Below, in pieces: positions 12,195 to 22,733 of a stretch of 64,000 bases of DNA. This DNA comes from Haliclystus octoradiatus (taxonomy: Eukaryota; Cnidaria; Staurozoa; Stauromedusae; Haliclystidae): contig OU744448.1 of assembly GCA_916610825.1 (NCBI GenBank), positions 20,625,032 to 20,689,031 of the forward strand, read 5' to 3'. The notes beneath the pieces were generated by a model. That model saw only the letters and a program-made list of their open reading frames with translations, was not told where the DNA came from and did no database searches. Numbering within the stretch: the first letter of the stretch is position 1; each line of letters begins with the position of its first letter. The position numbers and the translations under genes are program-made.

Positions 12195-12816
12195 ATGGCA
12201 AATACAAAATTGAAGATTACTGATGTTGTTGGAACGTATAATGGCGAGGGGGACGCATCAGAGTGGTGGCCCCGTTTTGAGATCATCTCTCAGCTACAGA
12301 ATTACAAAAAGGATGATCAACTTTCATTGGTACCGTTACTACTACATGGTCCACCCTTTCTCGTTTACCAGAAACTGCCTATAGAAGAAAGGAGAGACAC
12401 CACCGTAGTTAAAAGAACAATTTTATCTGCGTTCTCATTGTCTCGTTTCGCGGCATACGAGCAGTTACGTTTAAGAGAATATAAAAATGGAGAGAATGTT
12501 GATGTGTATTTTAGCGATATTAAACGACTTACTGATTTGGCTGGCATGGGAGGTGCAGGTATTGCATTCGTAATTAGAATTGCCCGGAAATATAAGTTTG
12601 CAATTGCATATGTTGGGAGATGTCCCTGATGCTGATCTGGTAGCAAAAGCCTGTGTACTGGTAGAGGCTAACAATGCAGACCCTATTGTTTTAGCCGGTA
12701 TCAAAGCTAGTAATAATAAGAATTATGCAAATACTGGTAAGAAGTGTTGTTTCAAATGCAAAGCAAATGGTCATCTGACTAAAGATTGTCAAACCGTTTG
12801 TATTTATTTTCAATAA
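12195..12816 (+). pseudogene. Retrotransposon gag-like protein with CCHC knuckle, frameshifted
   Basis: The ATG at 12,195 opens a frame reading a capsid-like domain with YNGEGDASEWWPRFE, LLLHGPPFLVYQKLP, SAFSLSRFAAYEQLRLREY and VDVYFSDIKRLTDLAG. The frame then shifts near 12,580. The second frame continues LGDVPDADLVAKACVLVEA and a zinc knuckle CFKCKANGHLTKDC (CX2CX4HX4C). It ends at about 12,816 without protease or RT. The capsid pattern matches the gag proteins that go with the pol family at 20.5-26.1 kb, so both copies likely belong to one LTR family. It is a truncated copy. Confidence 0.7.
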
Positions 12817-12839
12817 ATTTGTTTTGTTCTCATGTCATC

Positions 12840-13056
12840 CAGAAGGAAAAAAGATTATCGCAAGGTATATATCTGCCAATAACGTTAAAAATGATGTAAA
12901 TCAAATCTAGTATGTAAATTTTAATCATTCACTAATTTACTTTTTGTCTATATTGTAACTATGTTCTTAACTATTTTAATTTTATTATGTATGAGCCCTT
13001 TGAAAACAAGCCAAATGGCTCAAAAGTTTCTCAATAAATGAAGATGATGATGATAC
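12840..13056 (+). mobile_element. Possible LINE 3' tail ending in a GAT microsatellite
   Basis: AT-rich 3'UTR-like sequence ends in CTCAATAAATGAAG and a (ATG)n run at about 13,036-13,053. Such short-repeat tails are usual for CR1-like LINE 3' ends. No coding part is visible. Confidence 0.3.
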
Positions 13057-13186
13057 AAAAAATGTTGTTTGTCAATACTATAATTACATTTGATTATTAA
13101 TTACACTACATGGACATGAATTTTTTTGTTCTGCAGGTCATGAAAAAAAAATCAAAATTCTAACTGAGACCCAAAACATCAAGGAA

Positions 13187-14068
13187 ATCGTTTTTTGAAA
13201 GCGCTATGTGGTCAGCTGAACGTGCCATTTTGCCTACAGTTACCATTCGTGGTTGTGCATTCCACTGGGGCCTAGTGCATATGGCGCAAAATTCAAGAAC
13301 TAGGACTGTCAGGAGCTTACATGCGTGATGATGGAACACGGAAGCTTTGTAAGAAATTGATGGCGTTGCAGTATCTACCACATGAGCACATCACGCCTGC
13401 CTTCACAAGATTTGAATTGGAAGCAACAACTGTAAAGCTGAATGACCTCTTCAAATATGTCCGGACGCAATGGATTGAGTCAACTATTTGGTTTCCATCA
13501 GCATGGAGTGTCTATAAACAAGTCGTTCCTACAAAAAATGACCTAGAAGGTTGGCATGGTGCACTCAATCGTCACGCCAACAAAAGTAATCTCACATTCT
13601 ATACTCTAGTCAAACTACTCCGAGAGAAGGCCAATCTTGTGAACATTCAGGTATGATATCGTATTATGATATAATCGTCAATGGAAATGTCGAATTGATA
13701 TGGAATGTATGTACAATGATTATTATTGTTCTCAGTATTACTTACATTAATTATACGATAATTAGATATGTAAATTACATATTGTAAAATGTGGTCTGGT
13801 TGAACTTCAAGTAGCAAGTATGACTGTCTGAGTCTCTGACTATTATCAATAGTAATTATGTTGTAATTATTACCTATATTACATTCAGGTACGTTTGGTG
13901 CCCAACGGAAAATTACAAAGAAGACAACGAAAGCTATATCGCCTCATGCAAGGTCAGCTCCATGGCATTTGGACCAAACATAGTGATGGTGACCTCAATG
14001 CCCGTCAACTCCTTGATCAATGTTCTGGACTCCTCAAAAACAACCATACAAGCTGTGAATCACCTTAA
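13187..14068 (+). pseudogene. MULE (Mutator-like) transposase, 3' part
   Basis: The first piece reads FESAMWSAERAILPTVTIRG then CAFHWG, the usual block around the third catalytic region of MULE transposases. After a frame change near 13,280 the frame continues MRDDGTRKLCKKLMALQYLP, FPSAWSVYKQ, NDLEGWHGALNRHANKSN and LREKANLVNIQ. A clean intron (donor GTATGA at 13,651, acceptor before 13,889, phase 0) leads to VRLVPNGKLQRRQRKLYRLM and a stop at 14,066-14,068. The C-terminal domain is nearly complete; the N-terminal zinc-binding part and most of the catalytic core are absent. A 5'-truncated copy with an intact intron suggests it came from a genomic copy rather than a processed transcript. Confidence 0.75.
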
Positions 14069-15010
14069 ACTACAATGGTCTTGATCACTTATTGTTCCAA
14101 CTGCATGCCAGCTGACTACTGTCTCCATCTTAACCGGCTTTTTTCAAAGCCACCACATCCAGTAAAATAATAACCTGAATTGCTCGACTAGTTTCTCAAT
14201 TATTTTTGTTTGATTCCTTGTCATCCTTGCCTTTCATGATTTTCATATTTCATGATGATTCCATGAGTTAGGGACATGTATAATAGATATATTATTTTGA
14301 TCAATCAATCAGTACATTGTATGAAAAGATGTGCATGTCAATAATAAGGGCAATGATACACAAACTCAGAAACATAATACAGCATAATTATTACTAATCC
14401 TCCTCCATATATTTACCTGCATAGCATACAAATTACATTTGTTATATACTTAAACTAAAAGAACATGAAATTATAATCTTCTAACCCTTGCAAGAACTGA
14501 ACTTTCTGTAGTCTGTAGTGCCACACTTATCCATTTTTCTCATTACTATACCTTGTGATATGATAAGATCTGTGTTTCTGTGTTCGAAGTGCTCTGTGAA
14601 ATGTTAAGGCTAAAAACTCTTTAATTAATTAATTCAAGACCGTAACAAACATTAACCTAAGCAAAATCGTGAAGCATCGAACTTGTGTACGGATCCGAGT
14701 ACGGATCAGCTATCGATGTGACTTGTAAGTATGAGTACGATCCAAAGTGTGTATGGTTTAACTGGATAGCCTACCCATGAAACAGGAAAACGATGATTTA
14801 AAAACACAAACAGTAACCAATACGGGATAGCTATCACTTTTCACAAATATATCATAGGAAGAATTCTTAAATTTAATTCCCATTCTGCAGCATGGCAAGA
14901 CAAAAATTGATAGAAGAAAGGCCTTGAAAAACAACCCCAAAAATAACACGACTGCAAAGAAATGGACTTCACATTTTACAATGCTGTCGCTCATGTTAAA
15001 GATATAAAAT
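14069..15010. other. No gene seen
   Basis: AT-rich sequence downstream of the MULE fragment. An open frame on the minus strand (14,758-15,010) is only the read-through into intron of the candidate exon at 15,015-15,135. Confidence 0.4.
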
Positions 15011-15014
15011 TTAC

Positions 15015-15135
15015 CAACCTGATTGGAAAAGCTAACAAAATCATATTGAGTATCTTCGTTTTCTTCCAGTGCATCTAAGATTGCGCCAAAACTCTCTCCA
15101 AATAAGTAAAGATCGTTTTGATTTTTTCCGTCCAT
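15015..15135 (-). CDS. Orphan first-exon candidate
   Basis: On the minus strand an ATG at 15,135 opens a frame starting MDGKNQNDLYLFGESFGAIL. It continues as an acidic stretch with DALEENEDTQYDFVSF, and ends at either of two close donor sites (GTTGGT or GTAAAT). The acidic composition and good donors suggest a real first exon. Downstream on the minus strand only unrelated transposon sequence follows, so the rest of the gene is missing or distant. I do not recognise the protein. Confidence 0.3.
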
Positions 15136-15154
15136 TACCTTTGTTTGCAAAATT

Positions 15155-15660
15155 GAAATTCACAATAAACTACAAGAAGAAGAATTAGCCCATATTATGG
15201 AATTGGTAGAGAAAATAGAAAAACTAAAACCGGACTCAAGAAGAATATTCCAAGCGGTAATAAACATCTACAACAAAAAAATAGTAAAAGAAAAATAATA
15301 GTAAGTGGGGAAAATGACATCACCACGGATGAAAAAAAAAATAATTTTAAGGACTAAATATTTCCAAGACATATTTATTAAATCATCAAATGAAGAAATA
15401 AACAACATAAATCCCGTAGAAATGAAAATCCCCTTTACAGAAAAAGAAATAAAAGATGCAATCAAAAGTTTAAAAATGGTAAAAGCCCAGGAATCGACTC
15501 CTTGCATGCTGAACTTCCAAAATATAATCCGCATGAGCTCTGTCAACTAATATCTAGCATATTTAATGACATTTCTAAAACAGGATATTTTACTTATCCA
15601 AGAGAGATTAAAGAAGGCTTATTGGTACCCCTCCCTAAATCAGGTAAAAGATTTAACGAA
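15155..15660 (+). mobile_element. Non-LTR retrotransposon RT fragment, copy 1
   Basis: Frame-broken RT N-terminal region including KPDSRRIFQ, FTEKEIKDAIKSLK, a PGIDSLHAELPKY-like stretch and LLVPLPKSG. It is closely similar to 18,655-19,080. It stops at about 15,660-15,675, exactly where the 770-bp repeat copy begins, so the RT is cut off before its catalytic motifs. Confidence 0.7.
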
Positions 15661-15675
15661 AGTAACAATGGATAA

Positions 15676-16470
15676 GATTTGCCAAAGAGAGAAGGAAGAG
15701 ATGGTTGAAGCCTGCAGGACTCTTGTTTATGACAAAAAAGTCCTCTTTTCAATCCTTTCGGATATCTTCAGGTATATGCATTCGGTTAAGAGATTCGCAT
15801 TCAGCTTTACCATGAAATATTAATATATCTGCAGAATTAATGTAAGTATTTCTCCATCCCAAATATTACATGCCCAAATCTACGTGCTTTCAGTTGTTAT
15901 CAATTATACAGAAGGTCAGGCAATCAACAAGAAGCTGAGAGCAACATCAAATGCTGTTACGCCTGAAATAAAAAAACGTTTTAAACGTTTCGAAACTAAA
16001 TTAAAAGAGCTAGGTGTTACTCCTTGATTGTCATCTGACTGACGTGCTGTCACTGTCAAATCCATTCTATGGTCTTCAAGATAAATCCTCCTTTACTAAT
16101 CCTATTTAAAATTATCAAAAGGCAGTTGATGGATGAGGTTCATCTTGAGCATGGAATTAGTGAGGAAATATTGGCATCCATCCTGTTTTTATGTTAGACA
16201 GCTTGCCATAGTGGATAAATTTCTCCTTTCAATAAAAAATTTAACTTTTTTTTCCACTTTTGAGAAAAATGAAGAGATTGATATGCAGAGAAATTCAATG
16301 CCTACTTTCCCATTATGTTATTGGACTCTTTCATAGAATCCGTTTCCTTTGAATATTGTGATGGTGGTGATGAGCCAAGAGATCCCTCGCCTCGTGTTGA
16401 GCAGCTACCTTTAAGCTCTGATGAAAAAGAAGTTCCAGATGCAGCTGATGGCTCATGTGACCCATGAATA
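15676..16470 (+). repeat. 770-bp direct repeat, copy 2, with unique 3' end
   Basis: This copy is collinear with 9199-9967, including KEEMVEACRTLVYDKKVLFS, AINKKLRATSNAV and SVSFEYCDGGDEPRDPSPRV. After the shared part it runs through ADGSCDP to a stop at about 16,468 and then AT-rich 3' flank. It is joined directly to a truncated LINE at its left edge. It is probably the 3' end of a transposase-type gene. Confidence 0.75.
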
Positions 16471-17930
16471 CTGTATATTTATGTATTTGTTTAATTTAAT
16501 ATAACTTTTGTCCTGCCTGTATACTGTAATCTTTAATTATTTTACTTTGAATGATTTACAGTACATTTTTATGGCAGCCATATGTTGATACATGGTTCTC
16601 TATACCAAACTTGTGTGAAATCTCAGCTCTGTCTGATTTATGTTCTCTACTATTTTACTGTATTCCCAGTTGATTGTATTCGTTCTGCTTCATTACTTAG
16701 CATTGACTTCATAATTCTACTTCATATTTAACAGCCTCAATCAAACAATCTCTATCATTTGTAGGTTGGCTTAGGGCTTTTGAAAATTCAAAATGGCTTG
16801 TTGAAACTAGGAGCTTATATGAGGTGTTCACATTATTGAACTTCACAATATAAATAGGGCAAAATGAAATCTGTATGCAAATATTTATACTTTCATTAAG
16901 TTGTATCCTACAGCTCCCATAAGGATCATGAATTTAATGCAAACATGTTAGGAATCTTCTTACACACATGAAAATGTTAATAAAAATTGAAATATTTATA
17001 ATCAGCTTTTAATCTAGTCAAAGAGAATAGGCTAACTTTCAAAACAGTTAGAAGTTACAAGGCAAAAGCCTCAACTTAATTCAGTTTTACTTGTCTGCAT
17101 CAATCGATAACCTACACAACAATGGCACAATCTAAATGTGATGATTGAGAAATTTGATCTGAAGTCTGAAATCAATCGAGTCCTCTTAGCTAACATATTC
17201 ATATCAATCCTGACTGCATTGTTGGCATGGAATATTCAACAATAGGCTACATTACTCTTGTCAGCATAAGACAGAAAGCAGAGTTTGTAGAATCTGCAGC
17301 TAAAATTTGTATTTTAAATCAAATATTAGTGCGGCTGGAAGCCCTATTTTGTTACTTTTTTCTTCTTCTGTTACTGGATTTAGCTAAAAATGTATAGAAA
17401 ATTGTATAAACAATACAAAATGTTCGACCAGGGAAGGCCAAGAATAATATTGAAATTCTTGTTTTGCAGCTACCTAATCTCAAGTTAACGGCAGACAGCA
17501 AACTCTACACTACAGTCTAGAGCAACATCATGCCAAATCCAAAGTAATTAGTTTGCAATTCTTGGCCTACAGACAACTGAAGCTGAAATTTGTAATGTTC
17601 GCAAAATTTCCAAACTTACTATTTAAATTTTGATACCGTTTGATAACAGATTAATTATCTCGTTTTATGATCTCCTAACTGAGACGATTTGCTTGAAAAG
17701 TTAGTTAGACACAATATAAAGTGAAACTTTTTATTTCTTGTTTATCAAAATTTAAACATTCCAATTTTATATTTCTTGTGATATTTTTGTTTTGTCAATT
17801 TAAAAAGGGGTGTTAACTATTTAGTAAATAAATAAAAAATCTAATAATAGAAACATAATTTTTATTTCCATAAATGCACCAACCTTAATTAGTTGCTAGT
17901 AAGAAAAATCCTAAAATAAAGAAGATTACT
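16471..17930. other. No gene seen
   Basis: AT-rich non-coding sequence with stops in every frame. No inverted or tandem repeat was recognised. Confidence 0.5.
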
Positions 17931-18059
17931 ATGAACAATTAGAAAGTGTAGTAAAGAATGTAAACAGTAGAGATATTTGTATTATAGGGGGAGGTGGAGG
18001 GGGGTCAAAATGCAAAAATTGGGCTAGGCATAGAAGAATTCCATAAGTAGTTGGAAGGT

Positions 18060-19465
18060 GTGAAAAAGGGAGATGAATTCAAATGAAAGATCACTTGCAA
18101 AAATGCTCCTCAGAAATGACATGACGCTTTGCAATACCATCTTCCTACACAAAATGGCTCATAGAACAACCTGGGAGTGCCAAAAAGGAAAGAAGATCAT
18201 AATATTAAAAAAGGAAATTTGAGAAACAATCCATATCGAAATCAGATAGACTACATCATAATGAAAGTTAAACATAAAATATTTATTTAAGATTCAAGAT
18301 TATATAGTGGAATAGAATCATATACAGATCACAGGCTAGTAAAAACAAAGCTCAACGTAAGGTGGCGTAAAAAAAACCTCAAGAAAAGATTAAATATACA
18401 AGCATTAAAAGATGAAGAAAAACAATTTGAATACCATCAAAAAGTTGTAAAAGTCTGAACAATATTGAGCTAATAATGTACAAGAGAAATGGTCAAAAAT
18501 TGTGACGTCATGCAGAGACGCTGCAAATGAAGTAGTGGGGAAAACTAACAAAAATAAAAGAAGTCAGAATAAAGAATTTAAAAAGCTTTCAGATAAACAG
18601 AAATAGTTTTATCTTATAAAAAAACTTGTAATAGATGAAGGAAATTCAAAATAAAGCATCAACCGGACTCAACAAGAATGTTCCAAGTGGTTAAAAATCT
18701 ACAACAAAATATAGTAAAAGAAAAATAATAGTAAGTGGGGGAAATGACATCACCACGGATGAAAAAAAATAATTTTAAGGACTAAATAATTCCAAGACAT
18801 ATTTATTAAATCATCAGAAAAAGAAATAAACAACATAAATTCTGTAGAAATGAAAATTCCCTTTACAGAAAAAGAAATAAAAGATGCAATCAAAAGTTTA
18901 AAAACGGTAAAAGCCCAGGAATCGACTCCTTGCATGCTGAACTTCTAAAATATGATCCACATGAGCTCTGTCAACTGATATCCAGCATATTAAATGACAT
19001 AATTCTAAAACAAGAACTTTTACTTATCCAAGAGAGATTGAATAAGGCTTATTGAGTTATTGGTACCCCTCCCTAAACCAGGTAGAAAGCCTGCACCTGC
19101 AGCAAAACTAAAACCAGTGATTCTCTTGTCGTCACTTGGAAAAATATTGGCTATATGCATGCTGAGACGCTATCTAGATAAGTTCATGGTGCTAATCGCA
19201 AAATCACAATCAGCCTGTCTTGCAAAGGAGGAGCACCATTGCACAAGCTTTTGCTTTCGAGATTCTTGCAGAAAAGGCTATAACCTGAGAAGATTATAAC
19301 ATATTCCTATTATTAATAGATATGTCCAAGGCATTTGATAATGTAAAACATGATCACATTGTAAATATTTTAAAAGGAATAGTAGATGAAGACGAATTAC
19401 ATATTATAAAAATACTTGTTAAAAAAATAAAAATAATACATAATACATAAAAAAATGTAGTTTGG
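18060..19465 (+). mobile_element. Non-LTR retrotransposon: endonuclease and RT N-terminal half, decayed
   Basis: Translation fragments follow the order of an APE endonuclease and RT. They are NDMTLCNTIFLHKMAHRTTW, RNQIDYIIM, YTDHRLVKTKL (endonuclease C-terminal motifs, DH of the SDH box), then FTEKEIKDAIKSLK and LLVPLPKPGRKP. LKPVILLSSLGKIL and IDMSKAFDNVKHD (RT motif with the first catalytic D) follow. Many stops and frame changes occur, and the RT ends before the YxDD box. The endonuclease plus SSLGK/MSKAFD pattern fits a CR1/jockey-related LINE; the exact clade is undecided. Confidence 0.75.
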
Positions 19466-19559
19466 AAAGTAAAAATAAATATCAATATAGGAAATATAAA
19501 ATTGATATCATGTCGTTTATTGCTGTTTTACTATATCAAATGTATCAAAATGTATACTG

Positions 19560-19985
19560 ACGCATATTCTTTGTGTTCATTTGACTTGAGTGAGTCTGAG
19601 TGTGGTTAGTCATCTACTGTTGACATTAGTCAGTTATCTGCTGGATTTCCAAGTCAAAGTGTTGTGCCGCCTGTTGTTGGTGAAAAAAGAGGTTGGCCTA
19701 AAACAACAAAGAAGGCCACTGCTTCTAATATAATAGCTCCTCTTTCTCCAAAAGAAAAATTTTTTTCATAGAGATGGTCTGAGGTTATGATAAAGTCTCT
19801 GCTAGCTCACATAAGAAGCTATCAGAATTGAAAGGTCTTCTAAACTTGTGTGTGAGCATTACCAGGTATGCACATCAATATGGGGTGGCTCACCAGCAAC
19901 AACAACTTTATCTTTTGGTATCGTTAGTGCTGCTATTGAGGAAAGTGATTATGATGCTTATGAAGTGATAATAATTACCTAACAA
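19560..19985 (+). pseudogene. N-terminal ORF remnant of a retroelement (WGGSPATTTLSFGI type)
   Basis: Frame pieces read KRGWPKTTKKATASNIIAPL, RWSEVMIKSLLAHIRSYQ, then CTSIWGGSPATTTLSFGI and SAAIEESDYDAYE. I know the IWGGSPAT..LxxGI signature from uncharacterised proteins linked to transposons in cnidarians and echinoderms. It sits in the same orientation directly before the gag/protease region below, so it may be an N-terminal partner ORF. Stops interrupt it. Confidence 0.4.
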
Positions 19986-20039
19986 AGTTTTGGATTTTTA
20001 ACGATCAAGATTACCCTATGGGTGGCTCGGCTGTACTGG

Positions 20040-20835
20040 ATTGTTCTTGCCACATGATGATGACAGTTTTGAAACAGAGGGACGAGGTATTCATGAAGAC
20101 AATCAAAGATGATGCCATACATTGATCAAAGATGGTAGAAGCTCTGCAAGAGAGAAACAGTGTTTTGGGAGAGACAATGGGCCTAATTAGAACTAGCATT
20201 GATGGTCTTGGGTAATTATTATTTGCGGGCATGAGGGAAATGGCAGCAGCATTAGCTTCAACTTCTCCACCGCCACCCCAGTACCCAGTATTGACTGGTA
20301 ATCCTCATATTGACCGTTACCCATGATCACCCGGCATTCACCAGCATTCAATACCTCCTCAGGCATCTTCCCAGAACCCATCATTGACAGGTAGGTATCA
20401 AGCATCATCAGTTCCCAGCATCAATTTGGACCCTGCTGTAACAAATTAGAGCAACAAATATCGCAAAACATTCAAACAAGAAAAAGAATATAGACAAACC
20501 GGAGACATCTAAAACTTGTTTCTTTTGTGGGGAAGTTGGACATTATGCTACGAATTGTCCTAAACATAGTAAATATGGTGAAGATATTCGTTGCTCTACT
20601 TGTGGACAAGTTGGACATTTCACTTATGGGTGTGCCATCAAATCATCATCGGGAAACGCTCGAGGGGCCGTAGCACATGTGGAATCACCTGCGGCCCCAA
20701 GAAAGTAAAAGAGTTATTATTTACTAATGTTTGTGTTAATGGTTTTGAAACCGAAATGTTGATTGATACTGGTTGTTCAACTACAATAATTAGTTTAAAA
20801 TTGGCATTAAACTGGCTTTGAAAGTTAAACTTGTT
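20040..20835 (+). pseudogene. LTR retrotransposon gag C-terminus, two zinc knuckles and protease
   Basis: A coiled and low-complexity segment (MREMAAALASTSPPPPQ near 20,232) leads to two CCHC knuckles, CFFCGEVGHYATNC and CSTCGQVGHFTYGC (20,517-20,635). An aspartic protease motif follows, EMLIDTGCSTTIIS (about 20,752-20,793). The DTG triad is intact. Frame changes separate the knuckles from the protease. This begins the pol gene continued at 20.9-26.1 kb. Confidence 0.7.
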
Positions 20836-20908
20836 AAGAAAACAATTACGTTAATGGACAATGCAAGTGTCGGAAGTGTGGGATGCGTGAATATTGAATT
20901 AATCGTTA

Positions 20909-22330
20909 ATGGTCGTAAACTGTCTTGTGGTTGAGAAATTAGTAAGAGATATTAATGGGATTATTGGTTTAGATACTATCACGAATCTTGGCGGATTAAC
21001 GGTCTTTAAAAATGGTACAGTACTTATCGGTGATAAAATTGAGTCTGATGCTATTTCTGCTATTAGTAAAGTTAATGCATCTTTACCTATTAATATTGAT
21101 AATGATAATTTTATTGCTAATTTTAATGGTTTTAAATGGACAGTGTCGTGGAAATGGAAAGACGGTAAAGAGCCAGCAGTATTACGTAACACTATCGCTA
21201 CTTATCAAATGTCACCTGATGTCCGTGATGCTTACAATTTGAAAATGAATGAATGGATCAGCAAAGGTTATTTAATACCATACGACGTTGATATTCATAT
21301 GGTGAACCGAAAGGATTAACCCTATGTTTGCAGTTGAGCAACCTGCAAAGAAGAAGGTTACACCTATTTTTGACTTTCGTGAGATGAATGTCAACGTTAA
21401 TGTGCATTCAGGTGGGAGTGACGTTTGTCTTGATAAAATTAGAAAATGGCGTCAGTGGGGCGTTAATTGTACCATAGTAGATTTACGTGATGCATATTTA
21501 CAGCTTCATATAGATCCATCTTTATGGCCTTTTCAAACAGTTATGTTTAATGATCGTCGTTGGTGTTTGACCCGTGTTGGTTCTGGCTTAAGTTCAGCAC
21601 CATTGATCATGTCAACGATATTATCAAAGGTTTTATCATTAAATAAGATTGTTGAAGCTGGTACTGATTCCTATATAGCTGATATACTTGTTAATGAAGA
21701 TGTTGTTAAATCTCAAGATGTTAAAAGTCATTTAGAATTATAGCCTATGGTTTAGATTCAAAACAACCTGAATGTATTAATATCGATTCTTTTGATCGCG
21801 TGCTTGGGTTGGATGTTGAGAAAAAAGGAGATTCATTATGGTGGAAAAGTGCCAATCCGATTGAATGTGTGCAATTGGATTGTGTTGATATCACTAAATG
21901 TGATTTATATTGTCTTTGTGGTAAACTGGTTGGTATAAATCCCACTTGCAATTGGTTACGAGTTACTTATAGCATGCTGAAAAGATTAACTAATAATATT
22001 AATTGGGATGAAAAGGTCGACGTAGCAATTAGTAAGAAATTACAATATGTATTAGAACAAGTTGATTTAAATGATCCCTGCTATGGGCGATGGTCAATTG
22101 AAAAGTCTTCACCTTAAAGTATTTGGTGTGCTGCTAGTTCATTGGCCTTAGGTGTTTGTATTGAGAATGATGGGTGTATTATTGAAGATGCATCGTGGCT
22201 ACGTAGAGATGATAGTCATATTAATATGGCTGAATTAGACGCAATTATTAAACGTCTCAATCTTAGATGTTTATGGAATCCTTCTTGTTAGAATTGATTA
22301 TTGATTCTTTAGTTGTGTCGAAATGGCTTA
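20909..22330 (+). pseudogene. LTR retrotransposon reverse transcriptase and RNase H
   Basis: The frame reads GLDTITNLGGLTVFKNG, then WKDGKEPAVLRNTIATYQM, then the RT proper: VTPIFDFREMN, CTIVDLRDAYLQLHIDP, RVGSGLSSAPLIMS. The usual YxDD box reads YIADI here, so one catalytic aspartate is lost. The frame goes on through VLGLDVEKKGDSLWW and LCGKLVGINPTCNWL. Then comes an RNase H segment, CAASSLALGVCIE, EDASWLRRDD and HINMAELDAIIKRLNL. Stops lie at about 21,317, 21,741 and 22,115. It is the pol of the same family as the gag at 12.2 kb. Confidence 0.75.
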
Positions 22331-22439
22331 ATGAAAAAAAAGTAAAGCCAAGTCAGAGATGTTGATACGGAGACGTTTACAACTACTTACAACGCTAATC
22401 ATCTATTAACGTAAATAATAATTGTTTAGTTTGTGTGGA

Positions 22440-22733
22440 AAGTGATATTGATAATTTGAAAGATATTCATGCTGTTTCACATGGCGGATATGTTCAGACG
22501 GAATGTGGGTATTGATTGTTCAAAAGTTGATATTAAAAATGTTATTAAATCTTGTAATCAATGTCATTCAATCGACCCTGCACCTATTACGTGGGAGAAA
22601 GGCAAATTGTCTGTTAATAAAATGTGGAAACGGGTTGCTGTCGACGTAGCTGAGTTTGAAGGGTTTAAATATATGACGTTTATTGATTGCGGACCTTCTA
22701 GGTTTTGTTTGTGGCAAAAAATATCTAATAGTA
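22440..22733 (+). pseudogene. LTR retrotransposon integrase, N-terminal part (left of insertion)
   Basis: The frame includes CNQCHSIDPAPITWEKGKL (CxxC of the zinc-binding domain), then WKRVAVDVAEFEGFKYMTFI and DCGPSRFCLWQKIS. The catalytic core starts with DV and then ID. The reading is cut at a TA dinucleotide (22,732-22,733) by the foldback element and resumes after 25,237. Confidence 0.75.

Noticed and set aside
15305..15550. 81-residue stand-alone protein in both strands' frames at the LINE fragment
   Set aside because: The plus frame is a piece of the RT region repeated at 18.7-18.9 kb; the minus frame is its shadow.
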